This document shows positions 41,888 through 52,559 of a stretch of 64,000 nt of DNA, in pieces; the stretch's first letter is position 1, and each line of letters opens with the position of its first letter. Position numbers and translations under genes: made by a program. A model generated the notes under the pieces. It had not been told where the DNA came from. It searched no databases and saw only the letters and a list, made by a program, of their open reading frames with translations. Origin of the DNA: Blastobasis lacticolella (lineage: Eukaryota; Arthropoda; Insecta; Lepidoptera; Blastobasidae); contig LR990053.1 of NCBI GenBank assembly GCA_905147135.1, positions 3,112,501 to 3,176,500 on the forward strand, read 5' to 3'.

Positions 41888-42262
41888 GCGGCGAGGCCTA
41901 TGTCCAGCAGCGGTCTAGTATTTAAGAGAGGTAGGGCATAGCGGGGTATCTCGTTCGAATTGGAGCCGCCCGACTGAGGAAGTACCTCCACCTTACAGAA
42001 TATCGCAGCTAAATAATACTCTTTTAAATAGTATTGTGTTTCTGCCGGTGAGTAAGGTTTCCATTGCTCCATGGGGTGGGGATTTGGGGAACCGTGGCTT
42101 TGGCAGTGGAGTGGCATTTGCTTTTTGCTGCCAGAGCAACGTGTTATAGAGGTGGGCAACGCATTAGCGATACTCTTGGTGTTGCTAATGTCTATAGGCA
42201 GTGGTGACCGCTTTCCATCAGGTGGCCCGCTTGCCTGTTTGCCTACCGTATGACATAAAAAA
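41888..42262 (+). repeat. Repeat family E, full-length reference copy, next to an RTE tail scrap
   Basis: GGCGAGGCCTATGTCCAGCA (RTE end) comes first. Family E then runs from about 41,917: GGGGTATCTCGTTCGAATTG, AATACTCTTTTAAATAGTAT, ATGGGGTGGGGATTTGGGGA, GGTGTTGCTAATGTCTATAG, CCATCAGGTGGCCCGCTTGC and an A-rich end. It is non-coding as far as can be seen. Confidence 0.75.
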
Positions 42263-42976
42263 GAAAAAGTATGGGCTGGAGATATTTATTTTTTTATAAT
42301 TTATTTACTCTTTGGGTGACGTACAGCGTAATTAATTTAGAGTGTAACCAATGTATAATCACACATGCTAATGACAAGTCTCCACTTCACACTACCTATA
42401 ACAAGATCCAGAAGGCAAATATGATACATAAGAAAATAAACGCCTGTTGTGAACCAATAAACACTGACAACTAAGACAGAGAGACTAAGATTACCAATGA
42501 GCTTCATAATAAAGATACGTCTATGTCTATAATTTATTCAGAAGCTACTCACTAAAACGTCGTGGAGAAACATGCGTCAAAGCGACCGAGTTCGTTTATA
42601 ATATATATGGGGATTAGCTAGATTAAGCTCTGGGCCACAGTCACCGCAATGTAAGTTGCTATGTGGAAGGAGTTTTATTATATTTCGCACGTTAGGTTGC
42701 TGGATGTGGTACTTAAATTAATTTCGAGTATCATATTCGTAAATACTCACACTATGTAGTTATGTGTAGAATGACCAGTGCAACAGTTGCCAGTAACAGA
42801 GTAACAGTAGAAAAACGTGTAAAGAGGATAATTTATGACCCGCTTATTTTTTTATTTATCATATGGCTTTTAAGTTCCTACTGCTACTCAAATCATCAAT
42901 TTAGAGTTTGTAGAGTGTGCGAAGCAGTTGCACGAGCAACAAGGGAATAAAAGGCGCAATAGAAATTTGTCTTAGG
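42263..42976. other. No gene recognised
   Basis: Three short frames without domains. Confidence 0.4.
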
Positions 42977-43671
42977 TTTTTTTTTTTTATGACACGACAG
43001 ACATTTGGGCGCCATCTCACCTGTTGGTAAGTGACGATGCGGCCGAAGATGAAGTATGCCCGTCTTGTAACAGCCTATTCACTCTAGCCTTGAATGCATC
43101 CAGATTATATTTATCAGGGAACACACGCGCAGGCAACGTGTTCCATTCCTTAGACGTACGCATTATAAAGGTCGAGCCAAAACGACTCGTGCGGATAGCT
43201 GGAAGATCCACGACATAAGGATGAAGCGCTCGCCCGGATCGTGTCTCCCGATGGCGGAAAGGGGCCGGCGGAATGCGGTCGTGCAGCTGCTTCGCACACT
43301 CTCCGAAATGTAACCTGTAGAAGACCGACAGACGCGCAACCCTACGCCGATGTTCGAGGCTCTGAAGCCTAGCCTTAATCAACTGCGGGTCACAAATTAT
43401 CTTCTTTGCACGTTTTTCCACTGAATCCAAAGCCGCCAGTTGATATTTGGCTGATCCATCCCAGAGGTGGCAGCAGTACTCCATGCAGGATCGCACTTGT
43501 GCTTGATATAGCTGAAGCAATTGCTTTGAAGTGAAGTACCGCCTAACCTTCGGGAGGATACCAAGTTTTTTTGCTGCAGTCTTTGCTTTGGATTCGATGT
43601 ACTGACCAAAGTTGAGATTTGAAGATAGCTCAACACCAAGAAGCTGTAGGTTGTCGGTCATTTTCACAGGT
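42977..43671 (-). mobile_element. CR1-type LINE, 3' portion with poly-A tail
   Basis: The poly-A tail (T-run at 42,977-42,988 on the plus strand) and 3' tail with CACCTGTTGGTAAGTG precede the C-terminal coding part. The 5' boundary at about 43,671 is sharp: codons upstream of PVKMTDN do not continue. Confidence 0.88.
43017..43667 (-). pseudogene. CR1-type reverse transcriptase C-terminal region
   Basis: The open frame of about 216 codons covers the thumb and C-terminal domain: LQLLGVELSSNLNFGQYIES, LYQAQVRSCMEYCCHLWDGS, RRRVARLSVFYRLHFGECA, then EWNTLPARVFPDKYNLDAF. The endonuclease and the catalytic palm of the polymerase are missing through 5' truncation. No stop or frameshift occurs in the remaining part, so this is a relatively young dead-on-arrival copy. 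Confidence 0.9.
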
Positions 43672-43689
43672 AATCATAACGCAAGTTAC

Positions 43690-44250
43690 CTATATATTGA
43701 TACTATCGGGTATCATAGATTGTCCACATCTTTTGATAGCAATATCACTTAGATCTCCAAACAGAGCCCTGCGTTCAAACTGTATAATATCATTGTCGAA
43801 TCCATGTACTAATTATCGGCGTAATACATTCTTGTGGCGTGCATGTAGTTTGTTTAATGGTTTGTGCAAGGATCGTGATTTTGATTTATTTAATAGTAAA
43901 CTCGAATCTGTGCGGCGGTTGTTAACGCGGTCATTCTTTGACGGCGTTCCATGAATTCAAGGTGTATGTTGTTTGTGTGATTCTTGTTTGTACCTACTAT
44001 AACTGTAGGTGTTAGATATGTACTTCTCTATTTCTTATTATTATTTTCTCATTTTAAATCTATTTGATAATTTACCTAAGTGCCTATTGTATGCGCTACT
44101 GCGTGTGTGTGTGCTTGTGTAGCTTTTTACATATGATGTCTTTACTGGCGAGGACCTATAACTGGCTTACTGTTTTATACTAGAACTTTATACATTGTAA
44201 TGTACAGCTGTTGGTACTCCTACAAATAAATAAATAAATAAATATTTAAA
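43690..44250 (+). mobile_element. Jockey-superfamily LINE 3' end with (AAAT)n tail
   Basis: The last coding part (to the TGA at about 43,952) reads ILSGIIDCPHLLIAISLRSP, RNTFLWRACSLFNGLCKDRD and RRLLTRSFFDGVP, the ending style of jockey/CR1-group LINEs. About 270 bp of 3' UTR and CTGTTGGTACTCCTACAAAT with (AAAT)5 follow. It abuts the CR1 fragment head to head at about 43,672-43,690. Confidence 0.75.
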
Positions 44251-44356
44251 AAAAACATTATAATCAAAGCAAAAAAATCAATACATACCCAAGTATTGAT
44301 TACGATTTATCAAAAATAAAGAAAATTGTACAACACCAGATTGTTTACCTGCTTCG

Positions 44357-44737
44357 TCATAGATAGTAGCCAAAACTTTGGATAGTGTAGTTTACTTTCT
44401 CTTCACCTATGATGCCATCCAGAAGCCATTTTATGATAATCGTCGCATTATGAGAGTATGGTCCACCATTTTCCAATACTGGAAACGATCCGAAACTTTG
44501 TTTTAAATTATCGCTAGCAACGAAATGTGATATAGGTCTGAAATATGTTTCGCTCGCTGGTGGGAATACCACTGGTCTGGATGGTCTACCAGAGCCGACT
44601 ATTCCAGTGATCTCTTCTTGATGTAATAAGACTCTGGGATGTAGTTGAACGCCCCAGGTCTTGGAGTGGTCGCCAGTATTATTAGCGCATGTGATCACCA
44701 ACACCGAGAAACAGACTAACAAAGTGAGCGAACCCAT
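44357..44737 (-). CDS. MBF2/REPAT-like small secreted protein (copy 1)
   Basis: The 126-residue protein resembles the MBF2 family, which includes Bombyx MBF2 and the Spodoptera REPAT (response to pathogen) proteins. Residues 1-18 (MGSLTLLVCFSVLVITCA) form a signal peptide. The mature part has DHSKTWGV near its start, a central LLHQEE region, and the family-style middle VASDNLKQ and ENGGPYSHNATI. The usual C-terminal IYG-type end is replaced by SFGYYL. Three NxT sites suggest N-glycosylation. The frame extends upstream to 44,839 without a stop, but that part has no ATG at its start and lies over the TATA box; the ATG at 44,737 aligns with the start of copy 2. The gene is intronless as read. 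Function beyond family membership (gut or immune-related secretion) is not shown by the sequence. Confidence 0.82.
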   Translation of the reverse strand: MGSLTLLVCFSVLVITCANNTGDHSKTWGVQLHPRVLLHQEEITGIVGSGRPSRPVVFPPASETYFRPISHFVASDNLKQSFGSFPVLENGGPYSHNATIIIKWLLDGIIGEEKVNYTIQSFGYYL

Positions 44738-44825
44738 ACTGATTCCTATTGGTATTGGATAGCTGGTGGTTGTGATCGCGTTATTAGACCCTATTACGAA
44801 TGCCATTTTAGTAGCCGACATTTTC

Positions 44826-44833
44826 TTTAAATA
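44826..44833 (-). promoter_or_regulatory. Probable TATA box of MBF2-like copy 1
   Basis: TATTTAAA in the context GTATTTAAAGAAAAT lies about 90 bp upstream of the ATG. The same box is conserved in copy 2 (AATATTTAAAGAAAAT). Confidence 0.6.
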
Positions 44834-45262
44834 CCCCACTCTACTATTTTATAAAAATTAAGCGTTAATAAATTTCTAACTTTAATAATTCGCTATTTTT
44901 TCGATACAATGGCGGATCTGAAAATCGATAATTATAAAGGATTTTTTACGAATTTTCTTTTATTTATTGTGGCAATTTAAGATACAGCTTATTTTTAATA
45001 TTGAGCGGCACGGCAGTCCGCCAGGCGAAGTTTCGGCAGTGCGCACGCAGTGTGTATATAATATATAAAGACAAAGTGATTAATCCGATCATTATTTGTA
45101 ATGGCCGTTCTATATGAATAATAACAAGTCAAGATTATATGACCGGGGCCGGTCAGGGGTGGGTTATTTGGCTGACAAAGATATATTGTATAAATTAGTA
45201 TTAAGTTCAGACATTGTATTGATGACTTTGTGTTATTTTATTTAAATTGTAAAATTATAAGT

Positions 45263-45274
45263 ATATTGCAACAT
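45263..45274 (+). repeat. Target-site duplication of the jockey element, left
   Basis: ATATTGCAACAT is repeated exactly at 49,143-49,154. Confidence 0.9.
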
Positions 45275-45535
45275 TTTTTTTTTTTTTTACTAAGATGATC
45301 TACCTATCTGACAAGTAGGTAGAGCATTGCAATTACAATCTAGCCTAAAGACTAATAAGTAATTTAAATTTAACATAAATTGCTAGGTTAGAATAAGAAG
45401 AAGAATTGCTAGGTTAGAATAATATAAGAATGTGTCCATTAACACCTTTTCTTATTGTCCCTATTAAGGGGAAGGCACATTGTTATTGTGTTCTTTGCAG
45501 TAAGCACTCATCGCACTACTTATCACTAATATTCA

Positions 45536-48146
45536 CTACACTAACTCAAAAGGTTTTGTCCTTTTTAGTCTTCGCACTATGTTCGTGTTGTCAAGGAGCT
45601 GGATAGCCTCGACATTCACATGATGATGAAGCCTTCTTTCATGGGCTTCGGCGTGTTTTTTAATTATAGTTGCAACAAGATCCACATTGAGATCCCGGTG
45701 AGATCATTGTTTCTAATGTACCAGGGCGCATTTACAATGTCTCTCAGTACTTTGTTTTGAAGCGTTGTATCATCTGTGTGTTGCTTTGTTTGGTACAGCC
45801 CCATAGCTGAATACCATAAGTCCATACTGGCATTAGGACTTGTTTGTACAAAAGTAGTTTGTTGTGTACTGATAAAGAAGAATGCTTTCCAAGTAGCCAG
45901 TACATCTTTTTGTAGCGAAGTTCTAATTCGTCGCGTTTCTTTTTGACATGAGCTTTCCAGCGAAGCTTTGCGTCTAAGGTCATGCCTAAATATTTAGCTG
46001 TATTTTTGTGTGGTATTGCTTGGTTGTTTATAAATACCGGATGATAAGACGGTCTTTTGTTAGTAAAATCGACATGAATCGATTTTGACTCATTCAGTTT
46101 GATTCGCCACTTCACTGTCCAATCAAATATAGTGTTGATAGCTGTTTGCAGTTTCGTTACTGCTTCTTCGTGAGTGGACCCTGTAGCCATGATAGCCGTA
46201 TCATCTGCTAAGGTTGCAATGATGTTATTTTTTAGTTCTGGATATCACAATCTGTATAATAAATACAACATTGGACCTAGGACGCTTCCTTGCGGTACTC
46301 CAGCTTTTATGTACTTAAGTTCTGAATATTCCTCATCCTGTCTAACTCGAAACATTCTCTGCGTAAGATAAGATTCCAGAATATCTGCAAACTGCTTCGG
46401 AAGTTTATGTCTTATTTTGTGCATAAGACCTTCATGCCAAACCTTATCAAATGCTTGTGCCACGTCTAGGAAAACAGTAGAACACACTTTATTTTCTTCT
46501 AATGTTTTTTCTATTAAACTAGTTATTCTGTGCACTTGATCGATTGTTGAATGCTTCTCCCTAAATACAAACTGATAATCAGGGATAAGCTTTCTTTCTT
46601 CTATTATGGGGCTCAGTCGTCTTAATAGGAGCTTTTCGAACAACTTTGACACAACTGGCAATAGAGAAATTGGTCTATAGGATGTTATTTCCTGAGGTGC
46701 TTTTCCAGGTTTCGGTATCATAATGATTTCTGCAACTTTCCACATATCAGGCACGTATTTTAGTCTAAACGAAGCATTGATAAGGGTGGTAAGTTTTACG
46801 ATGGCTTTACGTGGAAGATTTTGGAGAATTTAGCCCGTAATTAAATCAAAGCCAGGACCTTTATTTTTCTTTAAGCGTTTTATCTCAGTCTGAACCTCTT
46901 TAGGGGTAACGAGTTGTATTTCTAATCTATCATTACAAGATGCTTCCTCCAGTTGTGTGTTCTCAGAGTTATGCATGTTAGGTTGAAATATTTGTTCCAG
47001 GTGATTAGCAAATCTAATAGCTTTTTGTTTATTATTTATGGCCCACCCCCCATTAGTTTCTTTAATGGGAGGTATTAAAGTTGGCGTCTTTATGTGATTC
47101 ATTGTTTTCCACAAGGAGTAATCAGTTGTGCGATCACTTGTTAACTTTCTTAGGTAGATATTCGTAGATTCATCACGAAAGTTCTGAATTTCTTCCCTTA
47201 GTTTTTTTGTTAAGTAGTTTAGCCGCGTTTCGTCCACGGGATATCTACTTTGTTGCCATTTGCGTCTTTGCTTTCTCTTTTCTTTAAGGAGGTTTAGAAT
47301 TTCGGCTGGATAGCAGTTACCTTTTGATCTCTTCTTCACTGTTGGTGTATTTTTCCAGGCACATTGCTGTATATTTGTAATGAATTTACTTAGATCTGTA
47401 TCTAGCTCTTGTGGACTTTTTAATGAAACATTAAGTTCAGTAATAGAGTCTAGATCATGTTTAAAGCTTTCCCAGTCGGTTTTCTTGTTTGACAGGGTAA
47501 CATTGCTCTCTTTTAGTATTATGCTCTCACTAAGAGTCAAAATTATTGGCGAGTGATCTGAGCTCATTTCATATCCTTCCTCAATGTGAAGAAAACTAGT
47601 TGGTACATTTTCACAAATAAAAAAGTCAATGAGGTCTGGGACTTTATTACAATCAGTGGGCCAATACGTTGGTTTTGCGGTTGATATTACGTCACAATTC
47701 ATATATCTAGTAGCATACAGAAGCTCTTTCCCTTTAGTTGTAGTTAATCTTGATCCCCAGTGTATGTGTTTAGCATTAAAATCACCTCCAAGTATGAATC
47801 TGTTACCTAGATTGTATAGAAGGTTTTTATACTGTTCGCGTTTTAGGGAATACTTTGGTGGACAGTATATGGCGGAAATGGTAACAGGGTAACGTTTAGT
47901 TCTTACACAAACAGCCACTGTTTGTATAGCCTGTTCCTCACATTTATGCTCTTCATAATAGTAAATATTTTCTTTTATTATGACAGTGCTTCCTCCCCTT
48001 GCAGTGTCATCAGGGTGTAAAGCATGATAGACTTTATAGTCTTTGATTTTTATAAACGACTCTCTGGTGCAATGGGATTCTGATATTAGGCAAATATCAA
48101 TATTGTTTCCCTTGTTTGGATGTAGCAATTTTAGTGCTGTTTTCAA
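45536..48146 (-). pseudogene. Jockey ORF2: endonuclease/reverse transcriptase, disabled
   Basis: The APE-like endonuclease is recognisable by FILGGDFNAKHIHWGSR, PDLIDFFI and SSDHSPI. The reverse transcriptase follows: KPGKAPQEITSYRPISLLPV, VFLDVAQAFDKVWHEGLMHK, GVPQGSVLGPMLYLLY and LADD. In-frame stops occur at 46,830-46,832 (TAA after DLITG) and 46,245-46,247 (TGA just before the LADD motif). A frameshift near 45,750 and another downstream break the C-terminus, which ends around 45,536 (KRTKPFELV). The first residues of the endonuclease seem to be missing: the recognisable part starts at IDICLISESH, close behind the end of ORF1. Confidence 0.93.
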
Positions 48147-49077
48147 GTTTCTTCAACCTATTATCAAATGAGGTTAAAAGATCTAAAATTCTATTAATCT
48201 TTGAATCTGTATTGGAGCTAGCAGATGATGGATTGGAGCTAGACTGTTGAGACGGTTGGGCTCCCTTTGTAACTTGTGCAAATGACAGGCTTTTGGTGAC
48301 CTGTTTGCCCATATGATTTTGGTCCATTGTTTTCTTACTTTTATTGGTATTGAATGCTGGACCGGATGTAGTTACATTTTTCTTTAAAGTCTTGTTTTTT
48401 AAAATCTGTAGTTCTTTAGCTACAATACACCCTCTGTAACTTGCCGGATGAGGTTCGCCACAATGAACGCACTTTGGCTTGTCATCTGCTGGTTTATTAC
48501 AGTCTTTAGTTAAATGCTATCCTGTACACTTAACACACCTTGGTTCTTTTGAACAGTATTTTTGGGTATGACCATAGGCTTGACACCGTTTACATTGTGG
48601 TATGAGCTTGGATGTTTTTAGTGGTTGAATATCAATTTTGCAGCCCAGTATAGACCTTATGTTATAAATATTATTTATGTCTTCATCTTTTTGGAACGAA
48701 AGCATAAACATGTTGAGCGGTTGCTTATTTCTCCAGCTGAGTTTGTTGACCGCTTCGTTAATTTTATATCCTTTGTACTTAAGGTCTTCCACGATTCTTT
48801 CTGGAGTACACGACGAATGGAGGTTTTTGGCCATTACCCTTATCGGTCGGTCCTGTTTATTCTCGTAGGAGTGCCACAGGCACTTGTTCGCAAGCAACAG
48901 TTCGGTAATTGCTCTGTACGAGTTTTCATTATTTGCATTTATCTTTGCGGTGTCGCCATTCAACATTTTTATGATAAACGTGTCTTTGTTTGTACTTGCC
49001 GAAACGAGATCAAAGAATTTCTGGTAGTTCATGATATTTTCGACAACTATGGGTGGAGGAAGTGGAACTTTTTTCAC
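48097..49077 (-). pseudogene. Jockey ORF1: gag-like RNA-binding protein, one nonsense codon
   Basis: The gag-like protein of jockey LINEs coats the element RNA. A central region (FFDLVSASTNKDTFIIKMLN ... GCKIDIQPLKTS) is followed by zinc knuckles: CKRCQAYGHTQKYC, a second one broken by an in-frame TAG at 48,517-48,519 (CVKCTG, stop, HLTKDC), and a Cys-rich CVHCGEPHPASYRGC. A Ser/Asn-rich stretch and a short charged end (SFDNRLKKLENS) complete it. The frame is open above 49,077 to the element edge with no clear ATG. Confidence 0.92.
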
Positions 49078-49142
49078 TTTCTCTTCTTTAGTGGTTCCGT
49101 CGGAATTGGATCCTTCTTGTGGTGGAGGGGAGTGTGGAGGGG

Positions 49143-49154
49143 ATATTGCAACAT
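49143..49154 (+). repeat. Target-site duplication of the jockey element, right
   Basis: ATATTGCAACAT, identical to 45,263-45,274. Confidence 0.9.
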
Positions 49155-49957
49155 AACAATAAAAAAAATGTTAAAACAAATATTTAAAGTTCATTTTTCA
49201 CATTGCCCGGTTATTATGAATACTGCCACGTAACTGTTGGGTAAACTTAAGTTGGGATAATTAAGATACATTAGGCAACAAATTAACCTGGTTTCACTGC
49301 AAAATTACTTGATTTACTGCGCCAGTTTTTAAAATTCCACTCCAAAAATGGTGGATTTGGTTCTGGCACTCGCCGGCCACTGCCGCGACACGTTCGCTCC
49401 GCTCGCTCAGCTCGTGCGTGATGGTTCATAACAACTAGCACGTCTGTCCCTGCAACCACACGACACGTTGTAAGGTTTTGCTCTGATTATTTACTTACGA
49501 TTAATACATTTTCCTTCCTTAGAAAGTACCGGGGATAGATATACTTTTCGGGGTTAGAGGTTGTCCATGTTATAATGGTATACTGTGTACCTACAACTTT
49601 ATTTTTCCTAGAAAATGAGAGAATTTTTTATTAATAAAACTTAGGAGAAACAACGGATGATTTATTACTTTTCGTACCTTTTATGTTTTTATCTCGATTT
49701 CGCCTGGAGTATTTTCTCTCGGTCGGAATAATCTCTCGTTCATGTGTTTGCTGTAATAGAAATAGAATTTAATTACTTTTAGGTAAATAATAACGTAAGG
49801 GCCTGGTACGGGAAAGAGAGGCCGGCCCAAGGTACGATAGTGACCCACTAAGGATGTCGAAGACAGAGCAAAGTGGATTAAGAAGAACAGAACGGCGGAT
49901 CCCGGGCCAACGCGTTTCGTGCAAAATAATGAGCTGCACTATGTCCTGGGCATTTAT
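49155..49957. other. No gene recognised; small CpG-rich patch
   Basis: The segment at about 49,365-49,420 (ACTCGCCGGCCACTGCCGCG, ACACGTTCGCTCCGCTCGCT) is CpG-rich and could mark a transcription start. Nothing else is recognised. A short RTE-like phrase (GAAGACAGAGCAAAGTGGAT) lies near 49,858. Confidence 0.35.
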
Positions 49958-50110
49958 TGACGATCTGAGTGTTTCAGTTGGTTAACATTGGTTAACAGCC
50001 GGTTTGCCACGCAAAGGTCCCGGGTTCGATTTCCGGCCGGGCAGAAAGTGAAATGATGAATTGTAATTTCTGTTACGGGTTTGACCACTGAACCACTCAG
50101 GTTGTCAATC
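49958..50110 (+). repeat. SINE family B head, followed by an inverted head remnant
   Basis: GAGTGTTTCAGTTGGTTAAC, B box GGTTCGATTTCC and linker TTTCTGTTACGGGT are present. It is then followed by ACCACTGAACCACTCAGG, the reverse complement of a family B head, so two heads face each other. Confidence 0.7.
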
Positions 50111-51209
50111 AACTTTTTCATATAAAATACTTCATCAAATGCTTAATACTAACAGGTTAGACCTGAAACCGTGATAATAAAATGATTGTTGTGCTCTCGC
50201 GTGTGTGGCCGCAGGGTCCGCCTTGACATGATGAAAACTTAATGTGCGTCTGATTCTTCGCTAGATCTCTGTCAAGGCTAAAGGGTCTGCCTGGATGCGT
50301 ACAAATATTTCTGAAAATTAAAACCGAGTTCTGACAAGATGCTGATTCGACAGACCAGCCGGTTCTGCCGTCGAGCAAAAATGTTCTCAGTGATTTGTTA
50401 CATGACACCTAGCTGCGTTAATCGTAGGTATGATAATGGCTGTAGTTACGCTCAACGATGACAACATAACCAAATGCAAAACAAAACATTGATACTATCA
50501 TAGGTTCTTAATTTAAATCAGGCCATAATCCGCGTCTGCGGTACAAATTAACATTCGATTAATATCCAATCTAATTCTTAATTAAATACAAGAAAGCCGC
50601 ATATATGTATAACAAAATTTATACCGAACTAATATTGGTTTCAAATATCGGTGACTTGTTATCAGGAACACAGGGTGTTCTGATCGATACAGTGCGGAAT
50701 ATATTATCAAAGTTCCGTCACCAGTGGCTTGATACAGCATGTTTATTTATCATTTAGATTTGAGTCGGTATCGCAGAACCCATTTGAAGTTGGCGTATTA
50801 TATTACTTACTTATACGGAGACCAATTTATGCTCTAACTTCAAATGGGTTTGCTAAGTAGGTTTGTTTAACGGACAAACGACAAAGTGAGTACTGATTTA
50901 AAAATTGAGTTCCGCTTGTTCTTAATTAATGGCTGTCCATTGCATTCTTAAATTCATTATAACATATATTTATATGTTTAAGTTTGGTATGGCGTTTGAC
51001 ATGTTGTACCTGTGTATCGGCGGCTTTCTGTATCTGTCTGTGACATCGTAGGTCCCGAATTTATGTGCCGATTTGGATGCGGTTTTCTCTTTTGTAGGCC
51101 TTAAATCGAGATGATTCTTGGCTTGGTTTCATTAAAATCGGTTCTGTAGTTTAAACATATTTAAGTTTAAGTGTAGTTAAGGGTAGTCGGGAGTTATCCG
51201 ACTTTTTCT
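50111..51209. other. No gene recognised; one perfect 15-bp hairpin
   Basis: AACCCATTTGAAGTT (50,777-50,791) and AACTTCAAATGGGTT (50,836-50,850) are exact reverse complements with a 44-base spacer. Near 50,185-50,225 a scrap of SINE A tail (GTGCTCTCGCGTGTGTGGCC) is present. Confidence 0.5.
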
Positions 51210-51224
51210 GAGGGCTAGGTTATA

Positions 51225-51545
51225 CTAGCTTTTGCGATCCGTTCCTACAGGAACCACATATCCTCCTCCTCCGGTCGTATTCCTCATATCTGAGGGTCGT
51301 GACCTCTCTCCCCCATAATCTTGTCACGGACAAACGCAATCTTCCCCTGTCCTCGGCACAGTGCAGAGCCTCGTGGAACGTAGTAAGTAATGTGGTGCGT
51401 ATGTAATCCTTCTCCAGCACCACATTTTGAAGGCATCAACGCGATTGCGTTCCGCTTTTCTTTAGGTCCATGTCTCAGCTCCATAAAGAAATATTGAAAA
51501 AACCAAAGTGCGAACGAACCACATATAATTTTGGAATAAACTATG
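51225..51545 (-). mobile_element. RTE-type LINE C-terminal remnant
   Basis: Successive frames on the minus strand read TLVFSIFLYGAETWT, then after a stop RKAERNRVDAFKMWCWRRI, then with a frame change FHEALHCAEDRGRLRLSVTRLWG. This is the conserved order of the RTE-group C-terminus. At least one stop and one frameshift are present. Confidence 0.8.
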
Positions 51546-51559
51546 AGCTATATTGCAGC

Positions 51560-51915
51560 TATTCCGGGCTATGAGCTTATTGCAGCCAAATTTCATCAAA
51601 ATCCGTTCAGTAGTTTTTGCATGTAGGAGTAACAAACATCCAAACATCCATCCATCCTTATAAACTTTCGCATTTATATTATTAGCAGAACAGGATAATA
51701 TAGGATACTAGCGGCCCGCCCCGGCTTCGCACGGGTAGTAAACCTTAACAAATTATACACCTGAACCTTCGTCATGAATCACGTTGTCTAAAACCGCACT
51801 ATGTAGTCTGTGTGTGAATACCGCATGAAAATCCGTTTAGTAGTTCTTGAGTTTATCGCGTACAGACTGACAGTAAGACACGCCGTGGGACTTCGTGTTT
51901 ATAATATGAAGTAAT
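51560..51915 (-). mobile_element. Two Helitron-like repeat fragments
   Basis: AAATTTCATCAAAATCCGTT to ACTTTCGCATTTATATTATT is the reverse of the start of the repeat at 15.14 kb. ATACTAGCGGCCCGCCCCGG then TTGTCTAAAACCGCACTATG and ATCGCGTACAGACTGACAGT is the reverse complement of family D. Both are common lepidopteran Helitron-like repeats. Confidence 0.55.
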
Positions 51916-52559
51916 TATATTATACTTAAGTATGTACTGAGTAGTGTCCCGTTACAAACAGGACACCATATTACGATCACAAAAGTTCCAACCGTCTCCT
52001 CAACCATTTTAGAGGGAAGGGGGCGACCCGGCTCCTGACGGCCGTATTTCTTGACATTGACTCCCCTCCCGTACGTATCCCGTGCTGCCTAGATAGCCGA
52101 GCGGACTGAGCGGCGAACACGCGACTTTTTTCTAATATTCACATTTTTAAACTCGTGATATCTTTCGAATGGAATGTCTGAATTGAATAATTCAAAAAGT
52201 TTTATAATGGTATTGAAGTAGTCGTGAATATGAAGTAATTGATTTTGATAAGGATTAATACCAAGGTACAAATAGAGAGCGTTTTTTAGCGGCGGCATTT
52301 CAATTAAATTTTCAAAATAAAAGAACACTTATTGTGACATAAGTATAATAGTTAGACATATACTGTTGCGACACTTTTTGTAGATAATGATGTGTTCTGC
52401 AAAGTCGTAGTACATTATTTTGTTCTATCATCAATAGTTTTCGCAGCGCACGCGATGTAAGGAATTTTTTGGGTATTTTTCTACACCTTCGGTTACATTG
52501 TTCAAATTTTACCAAGGATCCCTATTTTTTTTCAAAATGAAATGTAGCCTATGTTAAAT
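51916..52559. other. No gene recognised
   Basis: The phrase TAGATAGCCGAGCGGACTGA at about 52,090 resembles a tRNA A-box region but has no B box downstream. Two minus-strand frames lie here without domains. Confidence 0.35.

Larger units (their letters stand above)
44270..44978 (-). repeat. Inverted-duplication block 1 (MBF2-like unit)
   Basis: It is homologous in reverse orientation to 63,261-64,000. Matching landmarks include TTGCCACAATAAAT, AGATCCGCCATTGT, AATAGCGAATTAT, GCATTCGTAAT, ACGCGATCACAACC upstream of the gene, and TGTTGTACAATTTTCTTT and GGTATGTATTGATTTTT downstream. Confidence 0.88.
45275..49142 (-). mobile_element. Jockey-type LINE, 5'-truncated, 3.9 kb
   Basis: The 12-bp target-site duplications enclose an element on the minus strand with ORF1 (gag-like), ORF2 (endonuclease plus reverse transcriptase), a 3' UTR of about 250 bp and a poly-A tail (T-run 45,275-45,288). 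The 5' end falls within or just before ORF1, so the promoter region is absent. The perfect duplication points to a fairly recent event, yet both ORFs already carry lesions. It separates the two MBF2-like genes. Confidence 0.95.

Noticed and set aside
44737..44839. N-terminally extended start of MBF2-like copy 1
   Set aside because: The frame is open, but the first codon is GTG, the TATA box overlaps it, and the signal peptide starts at the ATG at 44,737, as in copy 2.
48625..49233. 202-codon plus-strand frame
   Set aside because: It lies opposite the jockey ORF1 coding region and is a shadow of it.
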